A stretch of DNA of 64,000 bases from positions 507,271,225 to 507,335,224 of the forward strand of contig NC_058518.1 in the NCBI RefSeq assembly GCF_904849725.1. Direction: 5' to 3'. The DNA comes from Hordeum vulgare subsp. vulgare (taxonomy: Eukaryota; Streptophyta; Magnoliopsida; Poales; Poaceae). Positions 46,100 through 59,500 of this stretch are shown here, one piece after another (the stretch's first letter is position 1; every line of letters starts with the position of its first letter). Under the pieces are notes generated by a model that did no database searches, had not been told where the DNA came from, and was given only the letters and a program-made list of their open reading frames with translations. The position numbers and the translations under genes were made by a program.

Positions 46100-47920
46100 T
46101 GTTGGGGAACGTCGCATGGGAAACAAAAAATTTCCTACGCGCACGAAGACCTATCATGGTGATGTCCATCTACGAGAGGGGATGAGTGATCTACGTACCC
46201 TCGTAGACCGTACAGCAGAAGCGTTAGTGAACGCGGTTGATGTAGTGGAACGTCCTCACGTCCCTCGATCCGCCCCGCGAACAATCCCGCGATCAGTCCC
46301 ACGATCTAGTACCGAACGGACGGCACCTCGCGTTCAGCACACGTACAGCTCGACGATGATCTCGGCCTTCTTGATCCAGCAAGAGAGAGGAGAGGTAGAA
46401 GAGTTCTCCGGCAGCGTGACGGCGCTCCGGAGGTTGGTGATGATCTTGTCTCAGCAGGGCTCCGCCCGAGCTCCGCAGAAACGCGATCTAGAGGAAAAAC
46501 CGTGGAGGTATGTGGTCGGGCTGCCGTGGAAAAGTCGTGTAAAATCAGCCCTAAAACCTCCGTATATATAGGTGGGAGGGAGGGGGCCTTGCCTTGGGGC
46601 TCAAGGAGCCCCTAGGGGGTCGGCCGAGCCAAGGGGGGAAGGACTCCCCCCCCAAACCGAGTTGGACTTGGTTTGGTGGGAGTCCTTCCTTCCCTTCCCA
46701 CCTCCTTCCTTTTTTTCTCTTTGATTTTTCTTTTCTTGGCGCATAGGCCCTCTTGGGCTGTCCCACCAGCCCACTAAGGGCTGGTGCGCCACCCCTAAGG
46801 TCCATGGGCCTCCCTGGGGTGGGTTGCCCCCCCCCCCCCCCCCCCCCCGGTGAACTCCCGGAACCCATTCGTCATTCCCGGTACATTCCCGGTAACTCCG
46901 AAAACCTTCCGGTAATCAAATGAGGTCATCCTATGTATCAATCTTCGTTTCCGGACCATTCCGGAAACCCTCGTGACGTCTGTGATCTCATCCGGGACTC
47001 CGAACAACATTCGGTAACCAACCATATAACTCAAATATGCATAAAACAACGTCGAACCTTAAGTGTGCAGACCCTGCGGGTTCGAGAACTATGTAGACAT
47101 GACTCGAGAGACTCCTCGGTCAATATCCAATAGCGGGACCTGGATGCCCATATTGGATCCTACATATTCTACGAAGATCTTATCGTTTGAACCTCAGTGT
47201 CAAGGATTCATATAATCCCGTATGTCATTCCCTTTGTCCTTCGGTATGTTACTTGCCCGAGATTCGATCGTCGGTATCCGTATACCTATTTCAATCTCGT
47301 TTACCGGTAAGTCTCTTTACTCGTTCCGTAATACAAGATCCCTCAACTTACACTAAGTCACATTGCTTGCAAGGCTTGTGTGTGATTTTGTATTACCGAG
47401 TGGGCCCCGAGATACCTCTCCGTCACACGGAGTGACAAAACCCAGTCTCGATCCATACTAACTCAACGAACACCTTCGGAGATACCTGTAGAGCATCTTT
47501 ATAGTCACCCAGTTACGTTGCGACGTTTGATACACACAAAGCATTCCTCCAGTGTCTGTGAGTTATATGATCTCATGGCCATAGGAACAAATACTTGACA
47601 CGCAGAAAACAGTAGCAACAAAATGACACGATCAACATGCTACGTCTATTAGTTTGGGTCTAGTCCATCACATGATTCTCCTAATGATGTGATCCCGTTA
47701 TCAAGTGACAACACTTGCCTATGGTCAGGAAACCTTGACCATCTTTGATCAATGAGCTAGTCAACTAGAGGCTTACTAGGGACAGTGTTTTGTCTATGTA
47801 TCCACACATGCACTGTGTTTCCAATCAATACAATTATAGCATGGATAATAAACGATTATCATGAACAAAGAAATATAATAATGACTAATTTATTATTGCC
47901 TCTAGGGCATATTTCCAACA
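46100..47920 (-). mobile_element. Solo LTR, Angela type, reverse orientation, in element A leader
   Basis: A complete LTR of 1821 bases, minus strand, from TGTTGGAAATATGCCCTAGA (47920 downwards) to CGTTCCCCAACA (46100). Perfect target duplication ATGAT at 46095-46099 and 47921-47925. The empty site is seen in element C (GATATGATTAGCATAG near 29300). It contains a run of 22 C at 46827-46848. Confidence 0.96.
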
Positions 47921-48129
47921 ATGATTAGCATAGGGATGCTGACCAGTGAAACTATACTCAACTCACGTGATGATCGGACTTGAGCTAGTGTAAGTGGGTC
48001 ATGAACCACTCAAATGACTAGAGAGATGTATTTTTTCAGTGGGAGTTTAGCAAATAATTTGATTAAGTTAAACTCTAATTATCTTGAACATAGTCTAAGT
48101 CCACTTTGAATATATTTGTGTTGTAGATC

Positions 48130-51100
48130 ATGGCTCACGCGACAGTCACCCTGAATTTTAATACGTTCCTAGATTAGGCTAAGTTCAAAGATGATGGAAG
48201 CAACTTTGTAGACTGGGCACGTAATCTTAAGTTGATCCTACAAGCTGGGAAGAAGGATTATCTCCTTTATGCTGCGCTAGGAGATGAACCACCCGCTACG
48301 GCTGACCAAGATATTAAGAACGCTTGGTTAACACGTAAGGAGGACTACTCAGTAGTTCAATGTGCAGTCTTGTATGGCTTAGAGTCGGGACTTCAAGGTC
48401 GCTTTGAGCGTCATGGAGCATATGAGATGTTCCAGGAGTTTAAGTTTATCTTTCAGAAGAACGCCCGGATCGAGAGGTATGAGACCTCCAATAAATTCTA
48501 TGCTTGCAAGATTGAGGAGAATTCGTCTATCAGTGAACATGTGCTCAAAATGTCTGGGTACTCAAACCGTCTAGCTGAGCTGGGGATTGAACTCCCGCAA
48601 GAGGCTATCACTGACAGAATTCTTCAATCACTGCCGCCAAGCTATAAGGGCTTTGTGTTGAACTACAACATGCAAGGGATGAACAAGTCACCCGGCGAGT
48701 TGTTTGCGATGCTGAAAGTCGCAGAGTCTGAACTCCGTAAAGAGCATCAAGTGTTGATGGTAAATAAGACCACTAGTTTCAAGAGAAACGACAAAGGGAA
48801 GAAGGGTAATTCAAAGAAGATCGGCAAGCCTGTTGCCAATCCGACGAAGAAACCCAAAGCTGGACCTAAGCCTGAAACAGAGTGCTCCTATTGCAAGGGT
48901 ATGGATCACTGGAAGCGCAATTGCCCCAAGTATCTGGCTGATAAGAAGGCGGCCAAAGAAAAATCAGGTATATTTGATATACATGTTATTGATGTGTACT
49001 TAACCGGCTCTCGTAGTAGTGCCTGGGTATTCGATACCGTTTCTGTTGCTCATATTTGCAACTCGAAACAGGAACTGCGGAATAGGCGAAGGCTGACGAA
49101 AGATGAAGAGACGATGCGCGTAGGAAATGGTTCCAAGGTTGATGCAATCGCCGTCGGCACAGTTTCACTTCAGTTACCATCAGGATTAGTTATGAACTTG
49201 AATAATTATTATGTAGTGCCTGCGTTGGATCTTGTTCATTGCGAGACGGTTACTCTTTTAAGTCACAGAATAATGGTTGTTCTATTTCTATGAGTAACAT
49301 CTTTTATGGTCATGCACCCAATGTGAGAGGATTGTTCATATTGAATCTTGATAATGATAATACACATATACATAACATTGAGACCAAAAGAGTTAGAGTT
49401 AACAATGATAGCGCCATGTTTTTGTGGCACTGCCGCTTAGGTCATATTGGTGTAAAGCGCATGAAGAAACTCCATACCGATGGACTTTTGGAGTCACTTG
49501 ACTTTGATTCACTTGACACGTGCAAACCATGCCTCATGGGCAAGATGACTAAAACTCCGTTCTCCGGAACAATGGAGTGTACCAGTGACTTGTTGGAAAT
49601 CATACATACCGATGTGTGCGGTCCGATGAGCGTGGAGGCACGCGACAGATATCGTTATTTTCTCACCTTCACTGACGATTTGAGTAGATATGGTTATGTC
49701 TACTTAATGAAGCACAAGTCTGAAACATTTGAAAAGTTCAAGCAATTTCAGAGTGAAGTTGAAAATCATCGTAACAAGAAGATCAAGTTCCTATGGTCTG
49801 ATCGTGGGGGTGAATATGTGAGTTTCGAGTTTGGTGCTCACTTAAGACAATGTGGAATTGTTTCACAGTTGACACCGCCTGGAACACCACAGCGTAATGG
49901 TGTGTCCGAATGTCGTAATCATACTTTATTAGAGATGGTGCGATCTATGATGTCTCTTACCGATTTGTCGTTATCGTTTTGGGGTTATGCATTAGACACA
50001 GCTGCATACACTTTAAATAGGGCACCATCAAAATCCGTTGAGACGACACCATACGAATTGTGGTATGCCAAAAGGCCAAAGTTGTCGTTTCTTAAAGTTT
50101 GGGGATGTGATGCTTATGTCAAAAAGCTTCAGCCTGAAAAGCTGGAACCCAAAGCGGAAAAGTGCATCTTCATAGGTTACCCAAAAGAGACAGTTGGGTA
50201 CACCTTCTATCTCAAATCCGAGGGCAAAGTGTTTGTTGCTAAAAACGGAGCTTTTCTCAAGAAGGAGTTTCTCTCGAGAGAATTGAGTGGGAGGAAGATA
50301 GAACTTGATGAGGTTGTCGAACCTCTCATCCCTCTGGATGGTGGCGCAGGGCAAGGGGAAACCCCTGTCGTTGCGACGCCGGTTGAGGAGGAAGTTAATG
50401 ATGATGATCATGAAACTCCGGTTCAAGTTCCTATCGAACCACGCAGGTCAACGAGACCACGTGCTGCTCTAGAGTGGTACGGTAATCCCGTTTTATCAAT
50501 CATGTTGTTAGACAACAATGAACCTACAAACTATGAAGAAGCAATGGTGGGCCCAGATTCCAACAAGTGGCTGGAGGCCATGAAGTCCGAGATAGGATCC
50601 ATGTATGAAAACAAAGTGTGGACTTTGGAAGTACTACCTGAGGGCCGCAAGGCTATTCAGAACAAATGGATCTTTAAGAAGAAGACGGATGCTGACGGCA
50701 ATGTGACCGTTTATAAAGCTCGACTTGTGGCAAAGGGTTTTTCACAAGTTCAAGGAGTTGACTACGATGAGACATTCTCACCCGTAGCGATGCTTAAGTC
50801 CGTCAGAATCATGTTAGCAATAGCTACATTTTTCGATTATGAAATCTGGCAGATGGATGTCAAAACGGCATTCCTTAACGGTTTCCTTAAGGAAGAGTTG
50901 TATATGAGGCAACCCGAAGGTTTTGTCGATCCTAAAAATGCTAACAAGGTATGCAAGCTCCAGCGATCCATTTATGGTCTGGTGCAAGCATCTCGGAGTT
51001 GGAATAAACGCTTTGATGAGGTGATCAAAGCATTTGGGTTTATACAAGTGGTTGGAGAATCTTGTATTTACAAGAAAGTGAGTGGGAGCTCTGTGGCGTT

Positions 51101-51921
51101 TCTAATATTATATGTGGATGACATATTACTGATTCAAAATGGAACAATCCAAGAAAGGGTTCTTGCCAGTTTTACAAGGTACGAGATTGAGTAAGACTCA
51201 GTGCCCAGCAACTCATAAAGATAGAGAGCATATGAGCACCGTCCCCTATGCTTCAGCCATAGGATCCATCATGTATGCAATGCTGTGCACTAGACCGGAC
51301 GTTAGCCTCGCCATAAGTATGGCAGGCAGGTTCCAGAGTAATCTAGGAGTGGATCACTGGACGGCGGTCAAGAATATCCTGAAGTACCTGAAAAGGACTA
51401 AGGAGATGTTTCTCGTGTATGGAGGTGACGAAGAGCTCGCCGTAAAGGGTTACGTCGATGCAAGCTTTGACACAGATCCGGACGACTCTAAGTCGCAGAC
51501 TGGATACGTATTTATTCTTAATGGGGGTGCGGTAAGCTGGTGCAGTTCCAAGCAAAGCGTCATAGCTGATTCTACATGTGAAGCGGAGTACATGGCTGCC
51601 TCGGAGGCGGCTAAGGAGGGTGTCTGGATGAAGCAGTTCATGACGGATCTTGGAGTGGTGCCAAGCGCACTAAATCCAATAACCTTGTTCTGTGACAACA
51701 CGGGTGCCATTGCCTTAGCAAAGGAACCACGGTTTCATAAGAAGACCATACACATCAAACGACGCTTCAACCTCATCCGCGACTACGTCGAAGGGGAGGA
51801 CGTAAATATATGCAAAGTGCACACGGATCTGAATGTAGCAGACCCGCTGACTAAACCTCTTCCACGGGCAAAGCATGATCAACACCAGAACTGTATGGGT
51901 GTTAGATTTATTACAATGTAA
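48130..51921 (+). pseudogene. Broken gag-pol of element A
   Basis: Closely similar to the intact polyprotein of element C. It starts at ATG 48130 and has TAG at codon 16 (48175). A 19-base deletion near 49227 shifts the frame in the protease/GAG-pre region, and a deletion of about 173 bases after YVDDILLI (51134) removes part of the reverse transcriptase. The remaining open blocks are 48232-49293, 49239-51194 and 51139-51921. In the knuckle region CSYCKGMDHWKRNC keeps all four metal ligands, and the protease site reads DTVSVAH instead of DTGSVAH, so the catalytic glycine is lost. No functional polyprotein is possible. The TAA stop is at the same place as in C. Confidence 0.93.
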
Positions 51922-51973
51922 TTCACATGGTGATGTGAGGGCTAGATTATTGACTCTAGTGCAAGTGGGAGAC

Positions 51974-53785
51974 TATTGGAATTATGCCCTAGAGGCAATA
52001 ATAAATATAGTTATTATTATAATTCATGTATCAAGATAATTGTTTATTATCCATGCTATAATTGTATTGAATGAAGACTTATATACATGTGTGGATACAT
52101 AGACAAAACACTGTCCCTAGCAAGCCTCTAGTTGATCAAAGATAGTCAGGGTCTTCTGACTATGTACAAGGTGTTGTTGCTTGATAACTGGATCACGTCA
52201 TTAGGAGAATCACGTGATGGACTAGACCCAAACTAATAGACGTAGCATGTAGATCGTGTCATTTTGTTGCTACTGTTTTCTGCATGTCAAGTATTTGTTC
52301 CTATGACCATAAGATCATATAACTCATTGACACCAGAGGAGTGCTTTGTGTGTATCAAACGTCGCAACGTAACTGGGTGACTATAAAGATGATCTACAGG
52401 TATCTCCGAAGGTGTTCGTTGAGTTAGTATGGATCGAGACTCGGATTTGTCACTCCGTATGACCGAGATGTATCTTGGGGCCCACTCGGTAATACAACAT
52501 CACACACAAGCCTTGCAAGCAATGTAACTTAGTGTAAGTTGCGGGATCTTGTATTACGGAACGAGTAAAGAGACTTGTCGGTAAACGAGATTGAAATAGG
52601 TATGCGGATACTGACGATCGAATCTCGGGCAAGTAACATACCGAAGGACAAAGGGAATGACATACGGGATTATATGAATCCCTAGCACTGAGGTTCAAAC
52701 GATAAGATCTTCGTAGAATATGTAGGATCCAATATGGGCATCCAGGTCCCGCTATTGGATATTGACCGAGGAGTCACTCGGGTCATGTCTACATAGTTCT
52801 CGAACCCGCAGGGTCTGCACACTTAAGGTTCGACGTTGTTTTATGCGTATTTGAGTTATATGGTTGGTTACCGAATGTTGTTCGGAGTCCCGGATGAGAT
52901 CACGGATGTCACGAGGGTTTCCGGAATGGTCCGGAAACGAAGATTGATATATAGGATGACCTCATTTGATTACCGGAAGGTTTTCGGAGTTACCGGGAAT
53001 GTACCGGGAATGACGAATGGGTTTCGGGTGTTCACCGGGGGGGCAGCCCACCCCGGGGAAGCCCATAGGCCTTGGGGGTGGCGCACCAGCCCTTGGTGGG
53101 CTGGTGGGACAGCCCAAGAAGGCCCTATGCGCCATAGATAGAAAATCAAAGAGAAAAAAAAGAAGGAGGTGGGAAAGAAGAGAAGGACTCCACCTTCCAA
53201 TCCTAGTTGGACTAGGATTGGAGGAGGACTCCTCCTGCCTTGGTGGCGCAGCCCTTGGGGCTCCTTGAGCCTCAAGGCAAGCCTCCCCTCCCCTCCTCCT
53301 ATATATATGGAGCTATTAGGTCTGATTTGAGACGACTTTTGCCACGGCAGCCCGACCACATACCTCCACGGTTTTACCTCTAGATCGTGTTTCTGCGGAG
53401 CTCGGGCGGAGCCCTGCTGAGATTAGATCACCACCAACCTACGGAGCGCCGTCACGCTGCCGGAGAACTCATCTACCTCTCCGTCTCTCTTGCTGGATCA
53501 AGAAGGCCGAGATCATCTTCGAGCTGTACGTGTGCTGAACGCGGAGGTGCCGTCCGTTCGGCACTAGATCGTGGGACGGATCGCGGGACGGTTCGTGGGA
53601 CGGTTCGCGGGGCGGATCAAGGGACGTGAGGACGTTCCACTACATCAACCGCGTTTCTTAACGCTTCTGCTGTGCGATCTACAAGGGTACGTAGATCGAA
53701 AATCCCCTCTCGTAGATGGACATCACCATGATAGGTCTTCGTGGGCGTAGGAAAATTTTTGTTTCCCATGCGACGTTCCCAAACA
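51974..53785 (+). repeat. 3' LTR of element A
   Basis: 1812 bases, starting TATTGGAATTATGCCCTAGA and ending CGTTCCCAAACA, with point changes at both termini. A short deletion near 52131 removes the GGCTAGCCA-type segment seen in other copies. Followed by the GAGTA duplication. Confidence 0.93.
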
Positions 53786-54590
53786 GAGTACGCCCCTAAC
53801 AACCAGCCCTTATGGATGGCGTATTTCCAGCGCCGTCACGCCAACCAGCGGGCGTCCATCAACGGCGCTGCGACGCTGAGGGGGCGTCACAACTCCGGCA
53901 ACCGCCATCAATGGTGGGGTGTCCCCAGGTGCATGCTCCGTGCCGTCCTCGAGCACATCGAGGGAGGCAACGAGCCTCCATTGCAGTACTCGACGTCGTC
54001 GCTCTCGCATCGGAGCGGGAGCCCGTGGCTGCCGAGGCGCATGGTGGGGTTGTCATCGTTGTCCTCTAGCTCCCGCTCCTCCGGTCTCGCGACACCGCTC
54101 GTCGCCGTCAAGTCTGAGCCCCACGAGACGCCGCTCGTGCCGTGAAGCCTGAGCCCCAGGAGGCACCGCTCCGTCGGCGTAGCCGCAGCGACAACCTCGT
54201 CATAAACGCGGGCCGCCGCCACCCTTCCCCTCCCGCGGCCACCTTCGTCTGGCAAGCCGAAGACGACGACGATCGTGGTCAAGCAAGAGCACATGGAGAG
54301 GGCCGCGGACCTCGACGCCGGCCTCAAATGGTCGCGCGATGACTATGTGAGGGAGGAGATGGAGCGCCAGCGTCGCACTCTGGACAAAATTGCCGAGCAT
54401 CACTTCAGCCGCGACGAGGGGGCGTCATCGTCCTCTCCGACAGCGACGGGGAGGCAACCGTAACGACGAACCATGTCCGCAACGGCGATCCAGGGCAGGG
54501 CTGCAACAATGATGGCGGTGTGGAGGACGAGCCACCTCGACGACGATGATGACTACACCGTATTCTACAACCTCCTCAACATGAACTAGG
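53786..54590 (+). pseudogene. 3' half of transposon-borne ORF split by element A
   Basis: It begins in the GAGTA duplication and encodes YAPNNQPLWMAYFQRRHA, HQWWGVPRCMLRAVLEHIEG and GNEPPLQYS. It continues in other frames as QEAPLRRRSRSDNLVINAG (about 54150-54210), VKQEHMERAADL and YVREEMERQRRTLDKIA (54275-54400), ending DDDYTVFYNLLNMN at 54590. At least two frameshifts are needed, so it is a pseudogene. The acidic end and charged helical stretch are typical of this repetitive protein. It is part of the 24524-54852 DNA element. Confidence 0.65.
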
Positions 54591-54855
54591 CTCGGGGCGG
54601 CTACGATGGCCTAGGTTTTTTAGGTTTTGATGTATGTTTTTAAATTTGTATAAATATGAACGAAACCGTCTATAGTTCATCCAAATTGAGTATATTTCAT
54701 CGAATTTGAGCCGAATTTGAGTTTGAAATCGGTGATTGGAGGCGAACTTTGGGCGGTGGTTGGGAACCCGAGCCCCCCAGGACAAAAATATCGTCGGCTA
54801 GCCGAGGAGGCGCTATTTCAAGCCCTTGAGGGGCAAATGGCTGGAGATGCTTTAA

Positions 54856-54960
54856 CTTGGGAGAGAAGAAGAAGAAAGAGAAGATATGTTACAGTAAGAT
54901 CGGGACGACAACTATTGGCATTTAAAGCGCAAAGCCGCATTTGCTCAGTGTAGGACAGCA
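54856..54960 (-). promoter_or_regulatory. Upstream segment of the second gene 1 paralogue
   Basis: Sequence such as CTTGGGAGAGAAGAAGAAG and GGGACGACAACTATTGGCAT matches 16395-16490 upstream of gene 1 (CTTGAGGGAGAAGATGAAG, GGGACGGCAGCTCTTGGCGT). It is the continuation of 24374-24520 beyond the transposon nest. A shared promoter or leader is likely; no specific site is assigned. Confidence 0.65.
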
Positions 54961-56536
54961 AGGTGGGCCGCCCCGCGCGCTCCATGCTTTACAGCCCAAC
55001 GGGGTCTCGGAAACGAGCAAATTTTGAAATAAACTTTGAACTCACCGCGCTTAAGGACGGACACAGTAGGAGCTATGATTGGATAGCGGCTCCAAGAAGG
55101 ACACACCATCCACATGCGTCGTCGCTGCCATCATCTGCCATCATCAGCAAGCCGAGCGGCGATTTTGCTCCAATCCCAAGTCAGAAATACAAACCACTAG
55201 ACAGGGACGATTCTAGGAGGGGACGAGGGGGGGCTAGATCCTCCCTAATAAATTGATTTTTCTACTATAATAATGGTTGTTGTAGTCAATTTTTTTATTT
55301 CATATGAACTTTGCCCCCTCCATGAACAAACTTGCCCCCTATGCTTGCATGTTGGCTTCGTCCCTGCCATCGGAGCAGATAGGATGGAACATGTTGTCGG
55401 CTCAGATGACCACTACATGAAGGAGGGCCACGCTCATCGTTAACGAAGAAATGTAATACCGGACATCGCCAGCCTCTCCGCCGCCAAAGACGGCCATGAC
55501 TGGACGTTCATGATGGCCCGAAGCCGCCTAGAGTCACCGCCCTGGGAGGAGGAGCCGCAACAAGCCACAACCGCTAGAAATAACCGACCCCTGACACTAC
55601 CGAAAACAAATTTGCACCTCACATAGAGCCACCACGCCTACCGAACCATATGTCACCCCCAACCACGCCGGTGGAGGTGGAGAGAGTCACTCCGGACGCG
55701 AAACCACGTCCGTCCAGGGCCGCCGACGAGCGCAGGTCATCATCACCACCTACGGCAGAATGATTTTGGATACGAGATGCCATGGTCCGTCGTGATCGGG
55801 CGCCACAGATGGCCCCACTCTGGCCCCGCAGCCATGGTGGCGCATCCTATCCCTTTGAACATCTAAGATAGACTGAGCCGGCATAGACGCTTCGTCATCG
55901 ACGAAAACGACTCCTTCCATATGCAAGCACTGTCCCTCTAACCATTCAAACAGAGGTTGGTTTGCATCTTATTTCATTTTAAAAATATTATATGTATGAA
56001 ACTCAAGACGCAAAAAAGACACGACTTGGTTTTGCTAGTTGTCAACTAGCATGAAGAAACAAGAAAATTATGAAAGAAAAAAAAACAAATATAATGTGGT
56101 ACAATGCTATGAGCAAAATCAGACTGTGGCACGGCATGCTAGGCGTTGCCTCTCCAGCCAATGGGCGTTTCTATTTTTTTTAAACCCGAGTAATTGATTT
56201 CTAATTAGTTGTGGTATATCTAAAGAAATGTCTTTGTGTTGTTTAATTATTTTTTAATATTTTCAGGTCCTTTGTATTGCATATGGTATCATTGCACTTT
56301 AAAATTTAATACACGTCCATCCACATGTATGCATGGATGATTGGCTTGTCCATTATATTGCCTATGGTATCATTGCACTTTAAAATTTAATACACGTCCA
56401 TCCACACGCATGCATGGATGATTGTCTACCCACCATCTCATGGAGTTCATTTGGTTCTTGAATAGTGTAACTTAGGGAAAATACATCATATAGTTTTAGA
56501 GATGTGATGAAGAATTGAAGAGTGCAATAGCCCTCA
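54961..56536. other. Spacer downstream of gene 2, no gene recognised
   Basis: 55330-55960 is GC-richer and resembles degraded repeat DNA; no supported ORF. 55960-56536 is AT-rich and includes an 80-bp tandem duplication. The right end would hold the 3' UTR of gene 2 (minus strand). Confidence 0.5.
56283..56424 (+). repeat. 80-bp tandem duplication downstream of gene 2
   Basis: The block TATGGTATCATTGCACTTTA followed by AAATTTAATACACGTCCATC occurs at 56283 and 56363, with a few changes near the ATGCATGGATGATTG end. Confidence 0.85.
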
Positions 56537-59500
56537 TTACAATATTTCGTCGACAGGCTTCAACACTGTTGGTAGATTCTCAAAGTTGCCTGAATCAGGG
56601 TCAAACTGGAATGTGCGCTTCTCCTGCTCTCCATTAAATTTCTCTTCTGTTTCTGTTAAGATTGTCCAATCTGAATTGATTGTTCGATGGAATCTGCATC
56701 GTAGTTCAAATAGTTATCTTAGGGAAACACACATATAAGACATTGGATATGTACAATTCCTCGACAAAATAATCACTTTAGTGTGTGATGCCACACTGCA
56801 ATTCAAGCAAGAATATAATAATCGTATTAATATGAATAACGAACCTAGGATCTACGACATCATCTCCGACATGAATTCCAAATCCATATGATCTGGTACC
56901 CTTCGAATGATCATTTTCAACTGCAAATAGGAAGCCATGTGGAGACAATGGGTGAAAACTTGAAATAATCTGGATCACAAAATATCTTTTTTATATTGAG
57001 TGAGATAGCAACTACTTGTTACAAATAATATTTTATTATGACATTACAACAAATCTTGAACCGATTCTTGAGCATTAGGAGACAAAGCAATTGATATAAA
57101 TAGACAACTATCATTAATATAAATACAGGAGATGTAGTGCGAGATTACACATCTCATACTGCTAGGGTTAAAAAAATGCTTCTCGACCACAAATAGTAGC
57201 GCGAGAAGCTTGAGATTTTCGGTGCAAACAAAAGGCATAAAACATGACAACTAGATAATACTACAAAAGGTTAAAGCATTTTTATACAATAGTTTTTTTA
57301 AATGGTATGACAAAGGTATTCTTTCAAATAAAACTTTCCCTAAGAATTTTAAGCATTGCAAACCTGTGATGCTAAATGTAAAGCATGGTGGAAGCTTCAA
57401 TGCCAAAGCCGCTGAAGATTTGGAGGGATCTGCCTTCCCCTGTTAAAATAATAATAATTATTATTATTATTCACACAAAGAAATGAAGGCATGAGATTGA
57501 GTGGTCTTAAATCTTGGCATCACGGTGACAATCCACTACATTATTTTTAAATTTTATAATCCTATTTATATAGCTATAAGAGAAGCATCCACACTAACTT
57601 ATTTATCTCAACATGCAAGTATGTCACCTTACCATACACCTACGAATAGGATAAGGCCCACCTTAACATGCAATCGTGCATGGGAAAAGACTCACCACAA
57701 CATTAACATGCATAGGAAAATTTGTTCAATTCAATTATTCTACTTATATTCAAAATATTGTTAAAACTATACATAACCAAATATAATAAGTTATATGAAC
57801 TTTTAATTTTGCTTCTCATGTTATCAACCCAAACTTTCATCAATTAATTCCCACATCAACGCATGGGGTATCCTCTAATTTTACAAGCAGTTTGGGACAA
57901 TTTCAAAGGACAAATAGCATGTATTTTATTAAACTCCAGATGCAGTTGATAAAAAATAAAGAACTTATAACCGACCTTTACTAGGAAGTTTTCATTAACT
58001 TGCCAACTTGCGGCTATCTGAAACAAGGATTTGTCAACATTGTCCGTTGTTTTGTCTTCATTTACCCTAAATATGGCATACAACACAATTGTAGTAAGCT
58101 GAACCAACAAAATATTTATAAATACCTCTGCCTCTAGTTAAAATCTACCTTGTCGCGAGCTCAAGCCCAAAATCAAGGTAGCTTAAACATCCGGTAATAC
58201 GATCATCACCACGCCACCGATATACCTGCAACACATATGACATAAATTCAATTAAATGTCAATGTTATTTTGTATTGCATTTCAATAAATAAATTTGTAT
58301 TTTGACTCATCAAGTCGCATTGGCCAAAAATCATTATATTTCTAAACTGATTTCATTAACGTTTAGCATTAGTGCCAAACTGAAGTTGCCCTGCTAGATT
58401 TCAACATGAAAATATGAATAAATAAATAAATGCCCACGGTGAAAATCTAATGCACATTATTAGGATGTCCTCATATATATTAGAAAAATTGCGAAGGACC
58501 CATATTGTATTTCTTTAGAGATGACATAGTGGATGCATATTACATGCAGCGACGACAAGTAACATGGACCAGAGGGAGCAGTAAACTTTTATATTCAACA
58601 AATTTATTTGTTAGATTGAAGTGTTTAACTAACAAGCACATTAGTTAGTAAATGTCATGTGGGAAGCATTAGCGTACATGGGGAAGTTCTTTTAAATATC
58701 AGAAATGGAGGAAACTCCATATGGATCACAAATGAAGTATGCTCTTACCTCTTTTCGAAGAATATTGTGTTGATAGATTGATGCCACAAGCTACACATCA
58801 ATGAGAAGAAAGTGTCATGCATGAGATCGAATCAGCCGACATAAATTTTATTGCATATTAGATTCAATAAATGTATATAAGATCGGTGTGTCAACATTTT
58901 TTAGCAAGAGTCTTAAAAAATTGATAATGGCTTCCTACCCCCAAAAGGAAACATACATATGAGTCTCATTTCTCTATGATTTCATCATATATTGAATTCC
59001 TTAATTCTTAAGTGAAAATCTGTTTTACAAAAAATTGCATATTGTGTAAGTAGCAATTGAAAAAAAAACATATTCACTTATAGTTAAATAATCCTATATA
59101 AAAATTGAATAAAATAATCATGTTTTACGATGCAATGTCATCAAAATAAAAGTATCTTATTTCACCCACCAAAAATCACTACTAGAGATATACTTTTGGT
59201 TAATAGTGTACTTTAATTGTTGATGTTCCGTTACAATTTTATCAAAATGGGTACCTAAACGATTGGATGGTACCAAATAACATGAAATTTTATAACAGAA
59301 CAATGAATAAAAGTGCAACAAACCTGTGTATTTCTGACAAGCTCTAGGGCAAAAAGTATTGAATTGTCGAGTGGGCTAGTTGAGCCTATGCCATAGCTGA
59401 CTGCAGCATTCCAGTTCTTCACGTCTGTAAAAGGCATAGGATGGTTGCTTCCACCTGTTGGTATCATATGAAAACAAATAGAAATAATTTTTAGCACCCA

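Larger units (their letters stand above)
25380..53785 (+). mobile_element. BARE/WIS-type Copia retrotransposon A, split by nested elements
   Basis: 5' LTR 25380-25492 plus 43334-45049, internal region 45050-51973 (interrupted by a solo LTR), 3' LTR 51974-53785. A perfect 5-bp target duplication GAGTA lies at 25375-25379 and 53786-53790. The 3' LTR now starts TATTGG rather than TGTTGG and ends CCCAAACA, point changes at its termini. Element B sits in the 5' LTR with TSD TATAC. gag-pol is broken. A is older than B and the solo LTR, which lie inside it. Confidence 0.93.
24524..54852. mobile_element. PIF/Harbinger-like DNA element, massively enlarged by nested insertions
   Basis: The left end GAGTGTCTACAGCC and the right end GGCTGGAGATGCTT are imperfect inverted repeats (about 10 of 14 match). 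They are flanked by TAA at 24521-24523 and 54853-54855. A 3-bp TAA duplication fits PIF/Harbinger. Its own sequence is 24524-25379 and 53791-54852; the rest is BARE element A and its inserts, plus a SINE. Removing it restores homology to the gene 1 upstream region (about 16345-16420), which supports the borders. It carried the split ORF described separately. Classification is less certain than the insertion itself. Confidence 0.65.
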
